From NCBI GenBank assembly GCA_029777335.1, contig JAKOSN010000171.1, positions 62,001-126,000 of the forward strand: a stretch of 64,000 bases of DNA, written 5' to 3'. Position numbers and translations under genes: made by a program. How positions within the stretch are numbered: the first letter of the stretch is position 1; each line of letters begins with the position of its first letter. This stretch comes from Planctomycetota bacterium (GTDB lineage: Bacteria; Planctomycetota; Planctomycetia; Gemmatales; Gemmataceae). The notes under the pieces are model-generated. The model did no database searches, was not told where the DNA came from, and was given only the letters and a program-made list of their open reading frames with translations. Shown one piece after another: positions 16,774 to 25,193 of this stretch.

Positions 16774-18576
16774 CTATGGTTTCCTGGCTCCTCCGGCCCG
16801 GATGACGGCCATCGCCTGCTGACAACGTTTGGCAATCGATTCCAGGATCTCCATGGAATACATCACGTTGTGAACGCCGTTTCCGCGTTTGACTAACTGG
16901 AGATCGGCCCGGGCACCTGTGAGCAGATCCGACGCTTTCTGCCGCGCATCAGGCGTGAGGTCCTTGGCCTGGTCGAACATTTTGCGAGCCTTGTCATAGG
17001 CCTCGTCCGCATCCATGGTGTAGATTTTCAGCCCCTGTTTCCACTGCTCGAAGGTCTTGGTGTAGCGCTCGCCGTGACAGGCGATGCACCCGTTGAGCGT
17101 TCCCTGCAGTGTCTCTCCACCATGGGGTGTCAGCGACTTCTCGGTGTGGCAGCCGAAGCAATTGGTGCGCGATCCAAACATCATGTTTGGCTGCCCATGG
17201 GGTACTCCCTGCGAGCCCTTTCCGCTGAGCAGTTCGATCTGCTCCAGGTGGTGGTTAGGGTGACAGGATGTGCAATTACTCATCGCGGAGGTAAGGAACT
17301 GCGGCTGTCCGGTGGGGGTGTTTCCGCGCGCAAGCTGGTGATGGATCTCGGAATGGCAATCGAGACACTTGGCCCGTTGCTCCGGTACGTGCGCGGCATG
17401 GTAATGCTCCACCTGCGCCAGCGAAAACGGTTCCTTCCACTGTTTGAAATACTCCGGTCGATCATGACATCGTTCGCAGTCGCGGCGAGACACCCTGGCA
17501 GTATCCACTGCGACATCCGCATGACACGCCACACAATCCACCTTGCGTTCGATGATCTGGCGATGATCCATTTTGATTTGTTGTTTCGTCAACTCCGGCG
17601 TTTTTAACTTCTCTCCCAGATCGGGAGGAGTTTTTGGATGGATCATCAGCTCCTTGGTAGGAAGCGTGTGACAAAGGAGGCATTGACTTGTACCAGTGTT
17701 GAAGCCCTCGTTGTGAAAATGACAGGTGTAGCAGGAGGTGGTCTTCATGGAGAAGTGCCCGCGCCGACTGGCATCCTTCCCCAGCAGATCGGGCGTGCCA
17801 TAGGAATGGCAGTTGGTACATTGCATGTCCTTGAGTTGGGCGAGGCGCAGCTGGCGGTGATAGAGGTGTGTCAGCTTCTCCAACTGCTCGGGTTTGACAC
17901 TGGTTTGCCAGCCCCGGACCATCTCAGTCATCTGGTTCATCCGTTGCTTCTGTGGGGTGGCTTCGCGTGCAACGTCCGCGATCCTGTCCAGCTTGTCCTT
18001 GCCGAGGAGCGCCTGGAGCGTCTCGTTGAGTTGCTCCAGTTCTTTTTGGGTGGCTTGTTCCTTCTCGTCTTGCAGTTTCATATGCTTGGCGTGGGTGAAC
18101 TTCACCGTTCCCAGTGACAGTTCCTTATCCATGAAGCGCATGTCGCCATGGCAGTTGCTGGTCAAGCAACTGCGGTTATCCACATGCGCCCGCGGCCGGG
18201 TGGATCCATACCGACCGCTAAAGTAACTGGCAACCTGGCTCAGCCCACGCAGTTTGGCCTTGATCGTGGTCCGTTCGCCGGGTGCGTAATGGCACTCGAC
18301 ACAGGCCACGTTCAGTTTTCCCCCGTGAATGTCGGCCTCCCACGATTCATAGTACGGCTCCATGATGTGGCAGGATCCACAAAACTGAGGCTGACTGGTT
18401 TTGTGTTCCGCCACCGCGAGCAATCCTCCGCTCAGAAGAAGGAGGAGGATCAGGGCAAACAGCAAACGCTTACCCCATCGCATCAGCCGACGCCCCCATG
18501 TCAGGCGGGGTGCTGGCGCGGGCGTGGCCCCGGCGCTGGGGGAAGCGGGGGGTTCGGAGTGTGGTTGTTCTGGCAT
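16774..18576 (-). CDS. NapC/NirT-type inner-membrane multihaem cytochrome, 12 haem motifs
   Basis: This 600-residue protein has a Pro/Ala-rich cytoplasmic start, one membrane anchor (about 37-55), then a NapC/NirT-like opening: CGSCHIMEPYYESW followed by CVECHYAPGE. I count 11 CxxCH motifs plus one CX4CH (CLTSNCH) as the third haem. Between haems 3 and 4 is a charged helical insertion of about 100 residues (KELEQLNETLQALLGKDKLD). A helical tail of about 100 residues closes the protein. NapC-family proteins oxidise menaquinol and pass electrons to periplasmic partners, so this is the likely quinol-side entry of the pathway. It lies downstream of the c554-like gene, separated by a hairpin. Confidence 0.88.
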   Translation of the reverse strand: MPEQPHSEPPASPSAGATPAPAPRLTWGRRLMRWGKRLLFALILLLLLSGGLLAVAEHKTSQPQFCGSCHIMEPYYESWEADIHGGKLNVACVECHYAPGERTTIKAKLRGLSQVASYFSGRYGSTRPRAHVDNRSCLTSNCHGDMRFMDKELSLGTVKFTHAKHMKLQDEKEQATQKELEQLNETLQALLGKDKLDRIADVAREATPQKQRMNQMTEMVRGWQTSVKPEQLEKLTHLYHRQLRLAQLKDMQCTNCHSYGTPDLLGKDASRRGHFSMKTTSCYTCHFHNEGFNTGTSQCLLCHTLPTKELMIHPKTPPDLGEKLKTPELTKQQIKMDHRQIIERKVDCVACHADVAVDTARVSRRDCERCHDRPEYFKQWKEPFSLAQVEHYHAAHVPEQRAKCLDCHSEIHHQLARGNTPTGQPQFLTSAMSNCTSCHPNHHLEQIELLSGKGSQGVPHGQPNMMFGSRTNCFGCHTEKSLTPHGGETLQGTLNGCIACHGERYTKTFEQWKQGLKIYTMDADEAYDKARKMFDQAKDLTPDARQKASDLLTGARADLQLVKRGNGVHNVMYSMEILESIAKRCQQAMAVIRAGGARKP

Positions 18577-18648
18577 ACGCGACCCAGTCCATGTCTTGGT
18601 GAAAGGAACTCACCCAACGCTGCTCTCCTCGTGGGAGTGCTACGGCGA

Positions 18649-18696
18649 CCGCGCGTGAGTGAAGAGCGGTTCCTGCCGCTCTTCACTCACGCGCGG
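18649..18696 (-). terminator. Perfect 21-bp hairpin between the two minus-strand cytochrome genes
   Basis: Arms 18649-18669 and 18676-18696 are perfect reverse complements around the 6-base loop TTCCTG. The structure begins 5 bases after the c554-like stop and lies 73 bases before the next gene's start. There is no T-run on the minus-strand exit side, so it may be an mRNA-stabilising or attenuating stem instead of a full terminator. Confidence 0.6.
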
Positions 18697-18701
18697 TGTT
18701 G

Positions 18702-19244
18702 TTACGGTTTGTCGTACGGAGGATGTTTCTTGTGGGCGCGCGTCAGGTGACAATCGACGCACACATTCTTGGGCTGCATCTTGTAGATGCTACTGCGCAC
18801 ATACTTGTCCTCATCCGCGGACAGTTTCTTTCCCGAAAACTGTTTGGCGATTTCGGAATGCTTACTCCCAGGGCCATGACAGCTCTCACACGAGGCACCC
18901 ACCAGATCCGGTGTGTCGGCGATGCTCTTGAACCCCGTCTCTTCACCGAAGCCCGTGCTGTGGCATTTCAAACACGTCTTGTCTTCCTGATACTTGGCGG
19001 GAAGTATCTCAAACCCCTTGGCATGCTTGGTGCTCTTCCACGAGAGGAGTTGATCGAAGTGACACGACCCACACACCTTGGAACCCACGTACTTCTGTCC
19101 TTCGGGGACTTTCTCAAAGGGCTTGGGTGTCCCCTGGGCCGCAAGTAAACCACGTCGCGCCGTGATCACCACGATTGTGACCGCCACGACAACGGCACCA
19201 AAAAACGCCATCGCTCGCCAGGGGGAGGCATGAAGTGTTCGCAT
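18702..19244 (-). CDS. Tetrahaem cytochrome c554-like protein
   Basis: This 180-residue protein has an N-terminal membrane or signal helix (AMAFFGAVVVAVTIVVI) and four CxxCH sites: CGSCH, CLKCH, CESCH (followed by GPGSKH) and CVDCH. The KYVGSKVCGSCH opening and the SCESCHGPGS motif match the cytochrome c554 domain family, first known as an electron carrier in ammonia oxidisers and widespread in multihaem proteins. ATG 19244 is chosen because GGAAGAGGG lies 5-6 bases upstream; an upstream in-frame start would add 25 non-conserved residues. It is the first gene of the minus-strand cytochrome pair and may shuttle electrons between the NapC-type protein and the outer-membrane conduit. Confidence 0.85.
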   Translation of the reverse strand: MRTLHASPWRAMAFFGAVVVAVTIVVITARRGLLAAQGTPKPFEKVPEGQKYVGSKVCGSCHFDQLLSWKSTKHAKGFEILPAKYQEDKTCLKCHSTGFGEETGFKSIADTPDLVGASCESCHGPGSKHSEIAKQFSGKKLSADEDKYVRSSIYKMQPKNVCVDCHLTRAHKKHPPYDKP

Positions 19245-19926
19245 GGTTTCCCTCTTCCATCTTGTCCGGGGATGCACACCCCAGAGTTCGCCAGCACCAT
19301 GTGCCTGCTCGTCACGCACCTCTTACGTCACTGTTCCAGTTTTTAATCTGCTGCTCCAAACACGAGTTGTCGTCTTCCCGCAACCTCGGTGACTACTGTC
19401 CGAGATGAACAACCGTTGAGTCAGGGGTTTCCCTGCCCTCTTTTTTTCATCTAGTTTGTGCATCTGACCTAATCCGTTGCAGGATATTTGTCAAGCCAAA
19501 ATCCCCCTCCTCAACTCAGCTTCTCTCCTCCCTCATCATTCATTAAGAATATAAACAATGTATGAATATCTTCATTTTCCCGGTCGAACCATGGGACTCC
19601 GACTTTTCTCTTTGGCAGATCGTGAATGCGCACGTTCTCTTCCCGCTCGGTCACGAATTCCTTCGATCTGCCTCATGATCCTCCGAAGATGACCGATCTT
19701 GACACCGGGGCACGTGCCGCTATTATCCGCCGAACCTGGGACATAATCACTCCACAAAGATCGTGTGCGTGAAGGAACTCCATCTGAAGGAGGCGAAGGG
19801 GGTCGGGTTTTCACTGCTTCAAAGTTGTCCACCGCGGAGCCTCCTGTGCATCCTCGCTTTTGTCTTCGCCATGGAGGCCGATTTCCTGTTGCCCGGTCAG
19901 TCACCGCCTTGCGAAGGGGCCACGCA
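19245..19926. other. Divergent intergenic region between c554-like gene and hemA
   Basis: No gene is supported in these 680 bases. The middle (about 19430-19580) is AT-rich, unlike the flanks, and probably holds divergent promoters for the cytochrome pair and hemA. A candidate minus-strand promoter is listed separately. The open frames over the hemA side lack coding character. Confidence 0.5.
19466..19494 (-). promoter_or_regulatory. Candidate promoter for the c554-like/NapC-type gene pair
   Basis: Reading the minus strand, a perfect TTGACA (19494-19489) is followed after 17 bases by TAGGTC (19471-19466), which keeps three of six -10 positions. It would leave a leader of about 215 bases. Weak call. 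Confidence 0.25.
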
Positions 19927-21210
19927 ATGATGATTGCGGTAGTCGGCTGCAGTTTTCGGGACACGCCCATTCAGCTGCGTGAACGGCTCGCGTTCGATCC
20001 GGCCACGCTGGAGCGAACGCTCGATGAGATTGCCCAACGCTTCCAATGCGAAGCCATCATCCTCAATACCTGCAACCGTGTGGAAATTTACCTGGGATGG
20101 GAGGGAGACCGGCCGGAGCCGGATTGCAACCAACTTGTTAAGCTTCTTGCAGAGGTTCACAATCTTCAACCAGAAGTGATCGCTCCGCACCTTTACCAAT
20201 ACCTGGGTGAAGCGGCGGTGCGTCATTTGCTGCGGGTCGCCAGTGGCCTGGATAGCCTGATCCTCGGCGAGGGGCAAATCGCCGGGCAAGTTCGGGAAGC
20301 GTATGAGAAGGCCCGCCTGAGGCAGTGTCTTGGTCCCGTTCTCAACTCACTCTTCCAACATGCCCTGCGCACCGCCAAGCGAGTGCGCACCGAGACAGCG
20401 ATCACCCGAGGGAAGGTCTCTGTCTCCAGTGCCGCCGTGGCATTTGTTTGCCAGGTTTTTTCTCGTTTTGATGATAAGATCGTCCTGGTGATTGGAGCGG
20501 GCAAGATGGGTGTCCTGACCCTGCGGAGCCTGCGCACCCTTTCGCCAAAACAGATTCTGGTCACCAATCGCAGCTGGGACAAAGCCCTGGCCGTGGCGAA
20601 CAGCTGTGGGGGCACCGCTGTCCCGTGGGAGCAACTCGACGAGGTGTTGGCGCTGGCCGATATCGTCTTGAGCACGACTGGCGCCCCTGAACCCGTGGTC
20701 ACCGTCGCACGCTACCAGAAGATCCTTGCACGGCGCACCCGCGGGTCCCTTGTCATACTCGATATCGCGGTGCCCCGAGATTTTGATCCGTCGATCCACG
20801 ACGGCGATCGTACCTGTCTCTTTAACATTGACGATCTCAATCGCATTCGTGACCAAACTCTCGAAGAGCGTCGCAAACACCTCGTCCCTGCCGAGGCTCT
20901 CGTTGAGGAGCAAACCAGGGTCATGTTGCAAGAATGGACCAGGCGCCGTAATGGCCCCGTGATTAAACGATTGACTCAGGACTTTGAATTGAAACGCCAG
21001 GCGGTCGAAGGGCAACTGTTAACCCGCTTGAACGGCCGACTGAGTGAAGGAGAGAAGAAATATATTCAAGGCGCATTTCGATTATTACAGAACCAGATCC
21101 TGCACGGTCCGATCCGTGCTCTGGCGGAGGAATCGAACCGGGTTCAGACCCTTGGAGCAAGACACACTCTGCACGATGCTGTGTGCAAACTCTTTCAACT
21201 CCAGGAGTGA
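19927..21210 (+). CDS. hemA: Glutamyl-tRNA reductase
   Basis: This 427-residue cytoplasmic enzyme reduces glutamyl-tRNA(Glu) to glutamate-1-semialdehyde, the first committed step of C5 haem synthesis. The catalytic Cys lies in LNTCNRVE. SGLDSLILGEGQI and the NADPH-binding segment VLVIGAGKMG are present, followed by the helical dimerisation domain. The length is standard. ATG 19927 (or 19930) begins MMIAVVGCSFRDTP, the normal HemA N-terminus; the open frame upstream is not conserved. Its place behind the cytochrome genes fits the haem demand of 34 haems per set of cytochromes. Confidence 0.95.
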   Translation: MMIAVVGCSFRDTPIQLRERLAFDPATLERTLDEIAQRFQCEAIILNTCNRVEIYLGWEGDRPEPDCNQLVKLLAEVHNLQPEVIAPHLYQYLGEAAVRHLLRVASGLDSLILGEGQIAGQVREAYEKARLRQCLGPVLNSLFQHALRTAKRVRTETAITRGKVSVSSAAVAFVCQVFSRFDDKIVLVIGAGKMGVLTLRSLRTLSPKQILVTNRSWDKALAVANSCGGTAVPWEQLDEVLALADIVLSTTGAPEPVVTVARYQKILARRTRGSLVILDIAVPRDFDPSIHDGDRTCLFNIDDLNRIRDQTLEERRKHLVPAEALVEEQTRVMLQEWTRRRNGPVIKRLTQDFELKRQAVEGQLLTRLNGRLSEGEKKYIQGAFRLLQNQILHGPIRALAEESNRVQTLGARHTLHDAVCKLFQLQE

Positions 21211-21348
21211 GCGGCGATCCAGCACGGAGCGGTGGGTTCGGTCACCTGGCACTACCGCGCTGCAGATCGACACGGGTCTCTTCTTCCCCGTGGCCAGGGT
21301 GAGGAAGCAACTGGGAGAGTACCCCGCTCACAACCGTGTAAATTGGTG

Positions 21349-22401
21349 TCAACTCTTCATCGGTCGGACCACGTGAGAATCCAGCACAGCAGTCACGGCA
21401 CGGTAGGCGGTCTCCACATCAATCGCCCGAATATGTTCGCCCTGGAGATCATACCGATAGGCGTGATGATGGCGTGGACGTTTCCGTTGGACCAGTTGAT
21501 GCTCGTTCCCCCATGGCCCGGTTCGCTCGGGGAGCGTGGGACCAAAGAGCGCCACCAGAGGCGTGTGCAGGGCTGCGGCGATGTGCATGGGCCCTGAATC
21601 CCCGGTCACCATCAACCCGGCACGCTGATAGAGACAGATCGCCTCGTCCAGCGTTAACTGCCCCACCAGCGACAGGGCGGGACTCGGTTCTAGCAGGCGT
21701 AGCAGATGCCCTGCCTCGCCCTGACGGTCCTGCGTTCCGCTGACCACGATCGCCGTGGGCCAATCGTCACGCAGACGATGAGCCAACTGTGCGTAGCGAT
21801 CCAGCGGCCATTCCTTGGAGCGCCAACGACTGAATGGATTGAGCAGCACAAAGCCTCGCGTTGGAAAGTCTGCCTCCTGGAGCAACCGTTCCAAACGCTG
21901 ATCTGCCTGGGGCGAACAGAAGACCTCGGGAGCGAGCGTCGCCACGGGGACTCCAAGCGCTTCGAGGATGTCAGCACACACTTGCACCGCATGCTTGCGG
22001 AGATCCGGGCGCACCACGCGATCCCACCCGGGGCGCCAGCCACCGCGTCCCCCCATCCAGCGTGCTCCGCTCAGATAGACCTGCAAGGCGCTGCGCCGTA
22101 CCCCTTGCAAATCGAGCGCGAGATCGAACCGTGGTTGCCGATGGGGTCGCAAGGATTGGATCGCGGCGCGCGTGCGACGCACCCATCCGTGTGCTGCTGG
22201 ATCCGTCTCGATCACTGCATCCAGATGAGGATTCCAGCGCACCACGGCGGCATGGCAGCGATCCACCGCCATGGTGATGTGCGCCCTGGGAAAGCGAGTC
22301 CTCAGGGCGCGCAGGCATGGCGTTCCATGGACGATATCGCCCAGGGAGCTGAGCTTCACCACCAGAATCCGCCGGATGCGCTCGGGATGGATCGAGATCA
22401 T
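21349..22401 (-). CDS. Glycosyltransferase family 9 (heptosyltransferase-type)
   Basis: This 350-residue protein has the GT9 N-terminus RILVVKLSSLGDIVHGTP and the C-terminal nucleotide-sugar segment GDSGPMHIAAAL with VALFGPT and RTGPWG. GT9 enzymes such as WaaC and WaaF add heptose to the LPS inner core from ADP-heptose. The exact sugar is not knowable here. ATG 22401 with GGAG just upstream is preferred over a longer frame. With lpxC and ompH in the window it supports an LPS-type outer membrane. Confidence 0.85.
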   Translation of the reverse strand: MISIHPERIRRILVVKLSSLGDIVHGTPCLRALRTRFPRAHITMAVDRCHAAVVRWNPHLDAVIETDPAAHGWVRRTRAAIQSLRPHRQPRFDLALDLQGVRRSALQVYLSGARWMGGRGGWRPGWDRVVRPDLRKHAVQVCADILEALGVPVATLAPEVFCSPQADQRLERLLQEADFPTRGFVLLNPFSRWRSKEWPLDRYAQLAHRLRDDWPTAIVVSGTQDRQGEAGHLLRLLEPSPALSLVGQLTLDEAICLYQRAGLMVTGDSGPMHIAAALHTPLVALFGPTLPERTGPWGNEHQLVQRKRPRHHHAYRYDLQGEHIRAIDVETAYRAVTAVLDSHVVRPMKS

Positions 22402-22499
22402 CGCCACTCCGGTCGAAAGGAGTCTCCTGGATCGGGGCGGCACCATACCCCCTGCACCGTGGGAATCAAGCCCGCTCGCCGGCCTGGCGGGAAACCCTC

Positions 22500-22528
22500 T
22501 TGACAACCCTTCCCGCCCTCTCTATACC
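22500..22528 (+). promoter_or_regulatory. Sigma70-type promoter for the 2OG oxygenase gene
   Basis: TTGACA (22500-22505), a 17-base spacer and TATACC (22523-22528) give a perfect -35, ideal spacing and 4 of 6 in the -10. The predicted start is about 45 bases before ATG 22580. Confidence 0.55.
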
Positions 22529-22579
22529 CCACGCGCGCCTGTCACCTATTCAGTTCGATCGGGTCGGGAGGGAGGAGTG

Positions 22580-23212
22580 ATGTTCGCCATCAATTTGAGC
22601 CGATTCTGCGGCACACCTCTGCAACGCGACCCCTTCGATTATGTGATCGTCGCCAACGTTCTGAAGCGCGAGATCCTTTCCTCAGTGCAGAACGATTTTC
22701 CGCGGATCAACGATCCCGGGTCGTATCCCCTCTCAGAACTCCGTTATGGGGCCACTTTCGGGGCGCTGATCAAGGAACTGCGTGGGCGGCGCATGCGGGA
22801 AGCGTTCGAAGACAAGTTTAGTCTGAATCTCGAACCGTATCCCACCGTGGTGACCGTGCGTGGTCATTGTGGTCCCAACGATGGCCGCATTCACACCGAT
22901 TTGCCGGGCAAGGTGCTCACCGTGTTGCTGTACCTGAATCCCTCCTGGCAAAGCACGGGGGGCCGGCTGCGTCTGCTGCGTTCCGCAACCGATCTGAATG
23001 AGGTGGCTGCCGAGGTTCCTCCGCTGGAAGGCACCCTGCTCGCTTTTCGCCGCTGCGATCACTCCTGGCACGGCCACCAGCCCTTCACCGGGCCGCGCCG
23101 GGTCATCCAGGTGAACTGGGTCACACGACGACATCTCTGGGCCCTGCGCCGCGAGGAGTTGAGTTCGCGCGTCCTGCGCTGGGCGAAAAAATGGCTCCCG
23201 CAATCGGCATGA
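22580..23212 (+). CDS. 2-oxoglutarate/Fe(II)-dependent oxygenase, prolyl-4-hydroxylase type
   Basis: This 210-residue protein has the double-stranded beta-helix iron site: HTD (in GRIHTDLPGK), a distal His in HSWHGHQPF and an oxoglutarate-binding Arg in GPRRVIQVNW. The fold matches the P4H-like 2OG oxygenases that hydroxylate proteins or small molecules; the substrate is unknown. A strong GGAGGAG ribosome binding site precedes ATG 22580, and a good promoter lies upstream. It is divergent from the GT9 gene, so a role in modifying a surface polymer or sugar is possible but unproven. Confidence 0.8.
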   Translation: MFAINLSRFCGTPLQRDPFDYVIVANVLKREILSSVQNDFPRINDPGSYPLSELRYGATFGALIKELRGRRMREAFEDKFSLNLEPYPTVVTVRGHCGPNDGRIHTDLPGKVLTVLLYLNPSWQSTGGRLRLLRSATDLNEVAAEVPPLEGTLLAFRRCDHSWHGHQPFTGPRRVIQVNWVTRRHLWALRREELSSRVLRWAKKWLPQSA

Positions 23213-23324
23213 GACGCCATCCCGCCTAACATTTCGCTCGCCAAGCGGCGAAGGCGTCGTCTATGATGACTCCCACGGTTCCTGTCCCGCCAGGGGGAAC
23301 GCCCCTTGCCACGGAGAGTCAGTC

Positions 23325-24167
23325 ATGGGATTCATCGACGCGCACGTGCATGTCTGGACGCCAGTCACCGATCACTATCCCCTTGCTTCGGGCTTCAAAA
23401 AGGCCGATATGAAGCCCCCGTCGTTCACGCCCGAAGAACTCTTCAAACACTCCAGGCCAGCCGGGGTGGATCGCATCAATCTCATCCAGATGAGCTATTA
23501 CGGATTCGATAACTCCTACATGCTCGACATGATCAACAGCTACAAGGGAGTTTTCGTCGGGACTGCGATTGTCGATCCCCTTGGAACCAAACCCGACGCC
23601 GCGATGGCCGCCTTGCCGAAGGAGAAGATTCGAGCCTTTCGGATTCTCCCGGCTCAAAGCAAACAGCCGGTAGAAAAATGGCTCCAGCCGCCAGGTTTTG
23701 CCAGGATGTTCGCAGCAGGGGCCAAGAATAACCAGGCGATGAGTTGCCTGATCAACCCGGATGCCCTCCCGGAACTGGATCGCATGTGCAAGCAGTTCCC
23801 CGACACACCGGTGATCATCGATCATCTCTGCCGCATTGGGGCGAACGGCAAGATCGAGGACCGCGATGTCGATGCGCTCTGTGCCATGGCGAAGTACCCG
23901 CGCGTGATGGTCAAGGTGGGGGCGTTTTACGCCCTGGGCAAGAAAAAGGCTCCCTACACCGACCTCGCCCCGCTGATCAAGAAGGTGGTGCACGCTTTCA
24001 CGGTGAAGCGCTGCATGTGGGAGAGCGATTGCCCCTTCCAGGTGGTCGAGGGACACAAGTATCAGGACAGCATCGACCTGGTGCGCAAGCACCTCGACTT
24101 CCTGAGCGACGACGACAAGAACTGGCTGTTGCGTCGAACGGCGGAGGATTTCTTTTTCAAGAAGTGA
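23325..24167 (+). CDS. Amidohydrolase-2 family TIM-barrel metal hydrolase
   Basis: This 280-residue protein begins FIDAHVHVW, the N-terminal metal-binding HxH strand of the amidohydrolase 2 family. It continues with VIIDHLCRIG (metal His), MVKVGAFYAL and the terminal Asp strand CMWESDCPFQ. The family includes decarboxylases and lactonases of aromatic or sugar-acid pathways (for example ACMSD and fuconolactone hydrolases); the substrate cannot be fixed here. ATG 23325 is preceded by CGGAGAG. Confidence 0.82.
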   Translation: MGFIDAHVHVWTPVTDHYPLASGFKKADMKPPSFTPEELFKHSRPAGVDRINLIQMSYYGFDNSYMLDMINSYKGVFVGTAIVDPLGTKPDAAMAALPKEKIRAFRILPAQSKQPVEKWLQPPGFARMFAAGAKNNQAMSCLINPDALPELDRMCKQFPDTPVIIDHLCRIGANGKIEDRDVDALCAMAKYPRVMVKVGAFYALGKKKAPYTDLAPLIKKVVHAFTVKRCMWESDCPFQVVEGHKYQDSIDLVRKHLDFLSDDDKNWLLRRTAEDFFFKK

Positions 24168-24244
24168 ATGCTCCTGGGAACGCGAATACGCTTGTCGGCA
24201 ACGGTATCTCTTTCTCTCGGACCTGGTAACGGAGAGATGATTCG

Positions 24245-24649
24245 ATGGCAGGCACAACAAATGATATGACGGGCATCCAGAAGCTCGGCATTCTGGTGAT
24301 TGTGATCTCCTCGGGTTTTACCGCAATGGAGATGGGTGGATTTGGATTTGGCCTGCAACTCGATCTGCCGGTCAGTCTCGCCATCTCCGCTGCCGGCGGC
24401 GGATTGGGGGGAGCGATGCTGGCCAGGCGGAGCCGGTTGCTCGGCTTTGTCTGTGGCCTGCTGGCCGGGCCGTGTGGATTGCTGGGGGTCTACTATTACG
24501 TGCGGGGTCGGCAGGAAGTGTGGAACGTGGAACTGGTCGCCGTTCAGGGAGCGGCGAGCCTGCCGGCGGTGGGGTTGTATCACCTGGTCTGCCAGCTTCT
24601 GCCCAGCCCCGACGAGAATCCTCCCATCCCCGACGAGGGTCAGGGATGA
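24245..24649 (+). CDS. Small membrane protein of unknown function
   Basis: This 134-residue protein has three or four hydrophobic helices, with Gly-rich stretches (ISAAGGGLGGAMLARR) and a Pro/Glu/Asp tail. ACGGAGAG lies upstream of the ATG. No family is recognised. It sits between the amidohydrolase and a convergent membrane-protein gene whose stop lies 10 bases away. Confidence 0.65.
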   Translation: MAGTTNDMTGIQKLGILVIVISSGFTAMEMGGFGFGLQLDLPVSLAISAAGGGLGGAMLARRSRLLGFVCGLLAGPCGLLGVYYYVRGRQEVWNVELVAVQGAASLPAVGLYHLVCQLLPSPDENPPIPDEGQG

Positions 24650-24659
24650 AGCCGGACGG

Positions 24660-25151
24660 TCAGTTCGCCTCCAGTCGTTCGCGCCGAATGCGCGCCGCCT
24701 GTTCTTCGAGCATTTCCCGGCGATCGGACTGGATCTGGCGCAGCTGAGCGAAGCGATAACGGCGGATCGCCCAGAGATCCCATCCCGCCAGGGCGACCAC
24801 GGCGAGCAAAATGAGGAGAAAAACGATCCAGTAACGCGTGTACAGATCGGCAAAGGCACGTTGTTCCTCGGTCCAGCTGAGTTGCGAGGATTGCTCGGTC
24901 TGAGAGGCGAGGCGCTCCGCAGGTTCTTCCAGATAGACCAACGCACCAAGCAACAACCCGGCCAGGACGAGCATCAGGAAACTCGTCACCAGACGCCGCC
25001 ACGCCTGCCAGCGCAGATAGAGGCGTTCCTCGCTGGATTCCGCCTGGACCTTGCCGCGCAACGTTTTCACCTGCGACCACCCATAGTAGCAGGCGAGCCC
25101 GAGCAGCAGAACAATCAGAAATCCGCCAAAAACGATCTGCAAAATGGTCAC
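24660..25151 (-). CDS. Membrane protein of unknown function with coiled-coil tail
   Basis: This 163-residue protein starts at GTG 25151 and has three membrane helices (about 5-22, 57-74 and 108-128), with a charged helical C-terminus (LRQIQSDRREMLEEQAARIRRERLEAN spread over the last 30 residues). No named family is recognised. It is 42 bases downstream of the M28 peptidase gene on the same strand and probably co-transcribed. Confidence 0.65.
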   Translation of the reverse strand: MTILQIVFGGFLIVLLLGLACYYGWSQVKTLRGKVQAESSEERLYLRWQAWRRLVTSFLMLVLAGLLLGALVYLEEPAERLASQTEQSSQLSWTEEQRAFADLYTRYWIVFLLILLAVVALAGWDLWAIRRYRFAQLRQIQSDRREMLEEQAARIRRERLEAN

Positions 25152-25193
25152 AGGTGGTAATCTCGCTCAGAGAGTTGGCCATGGCTGGGAAGG

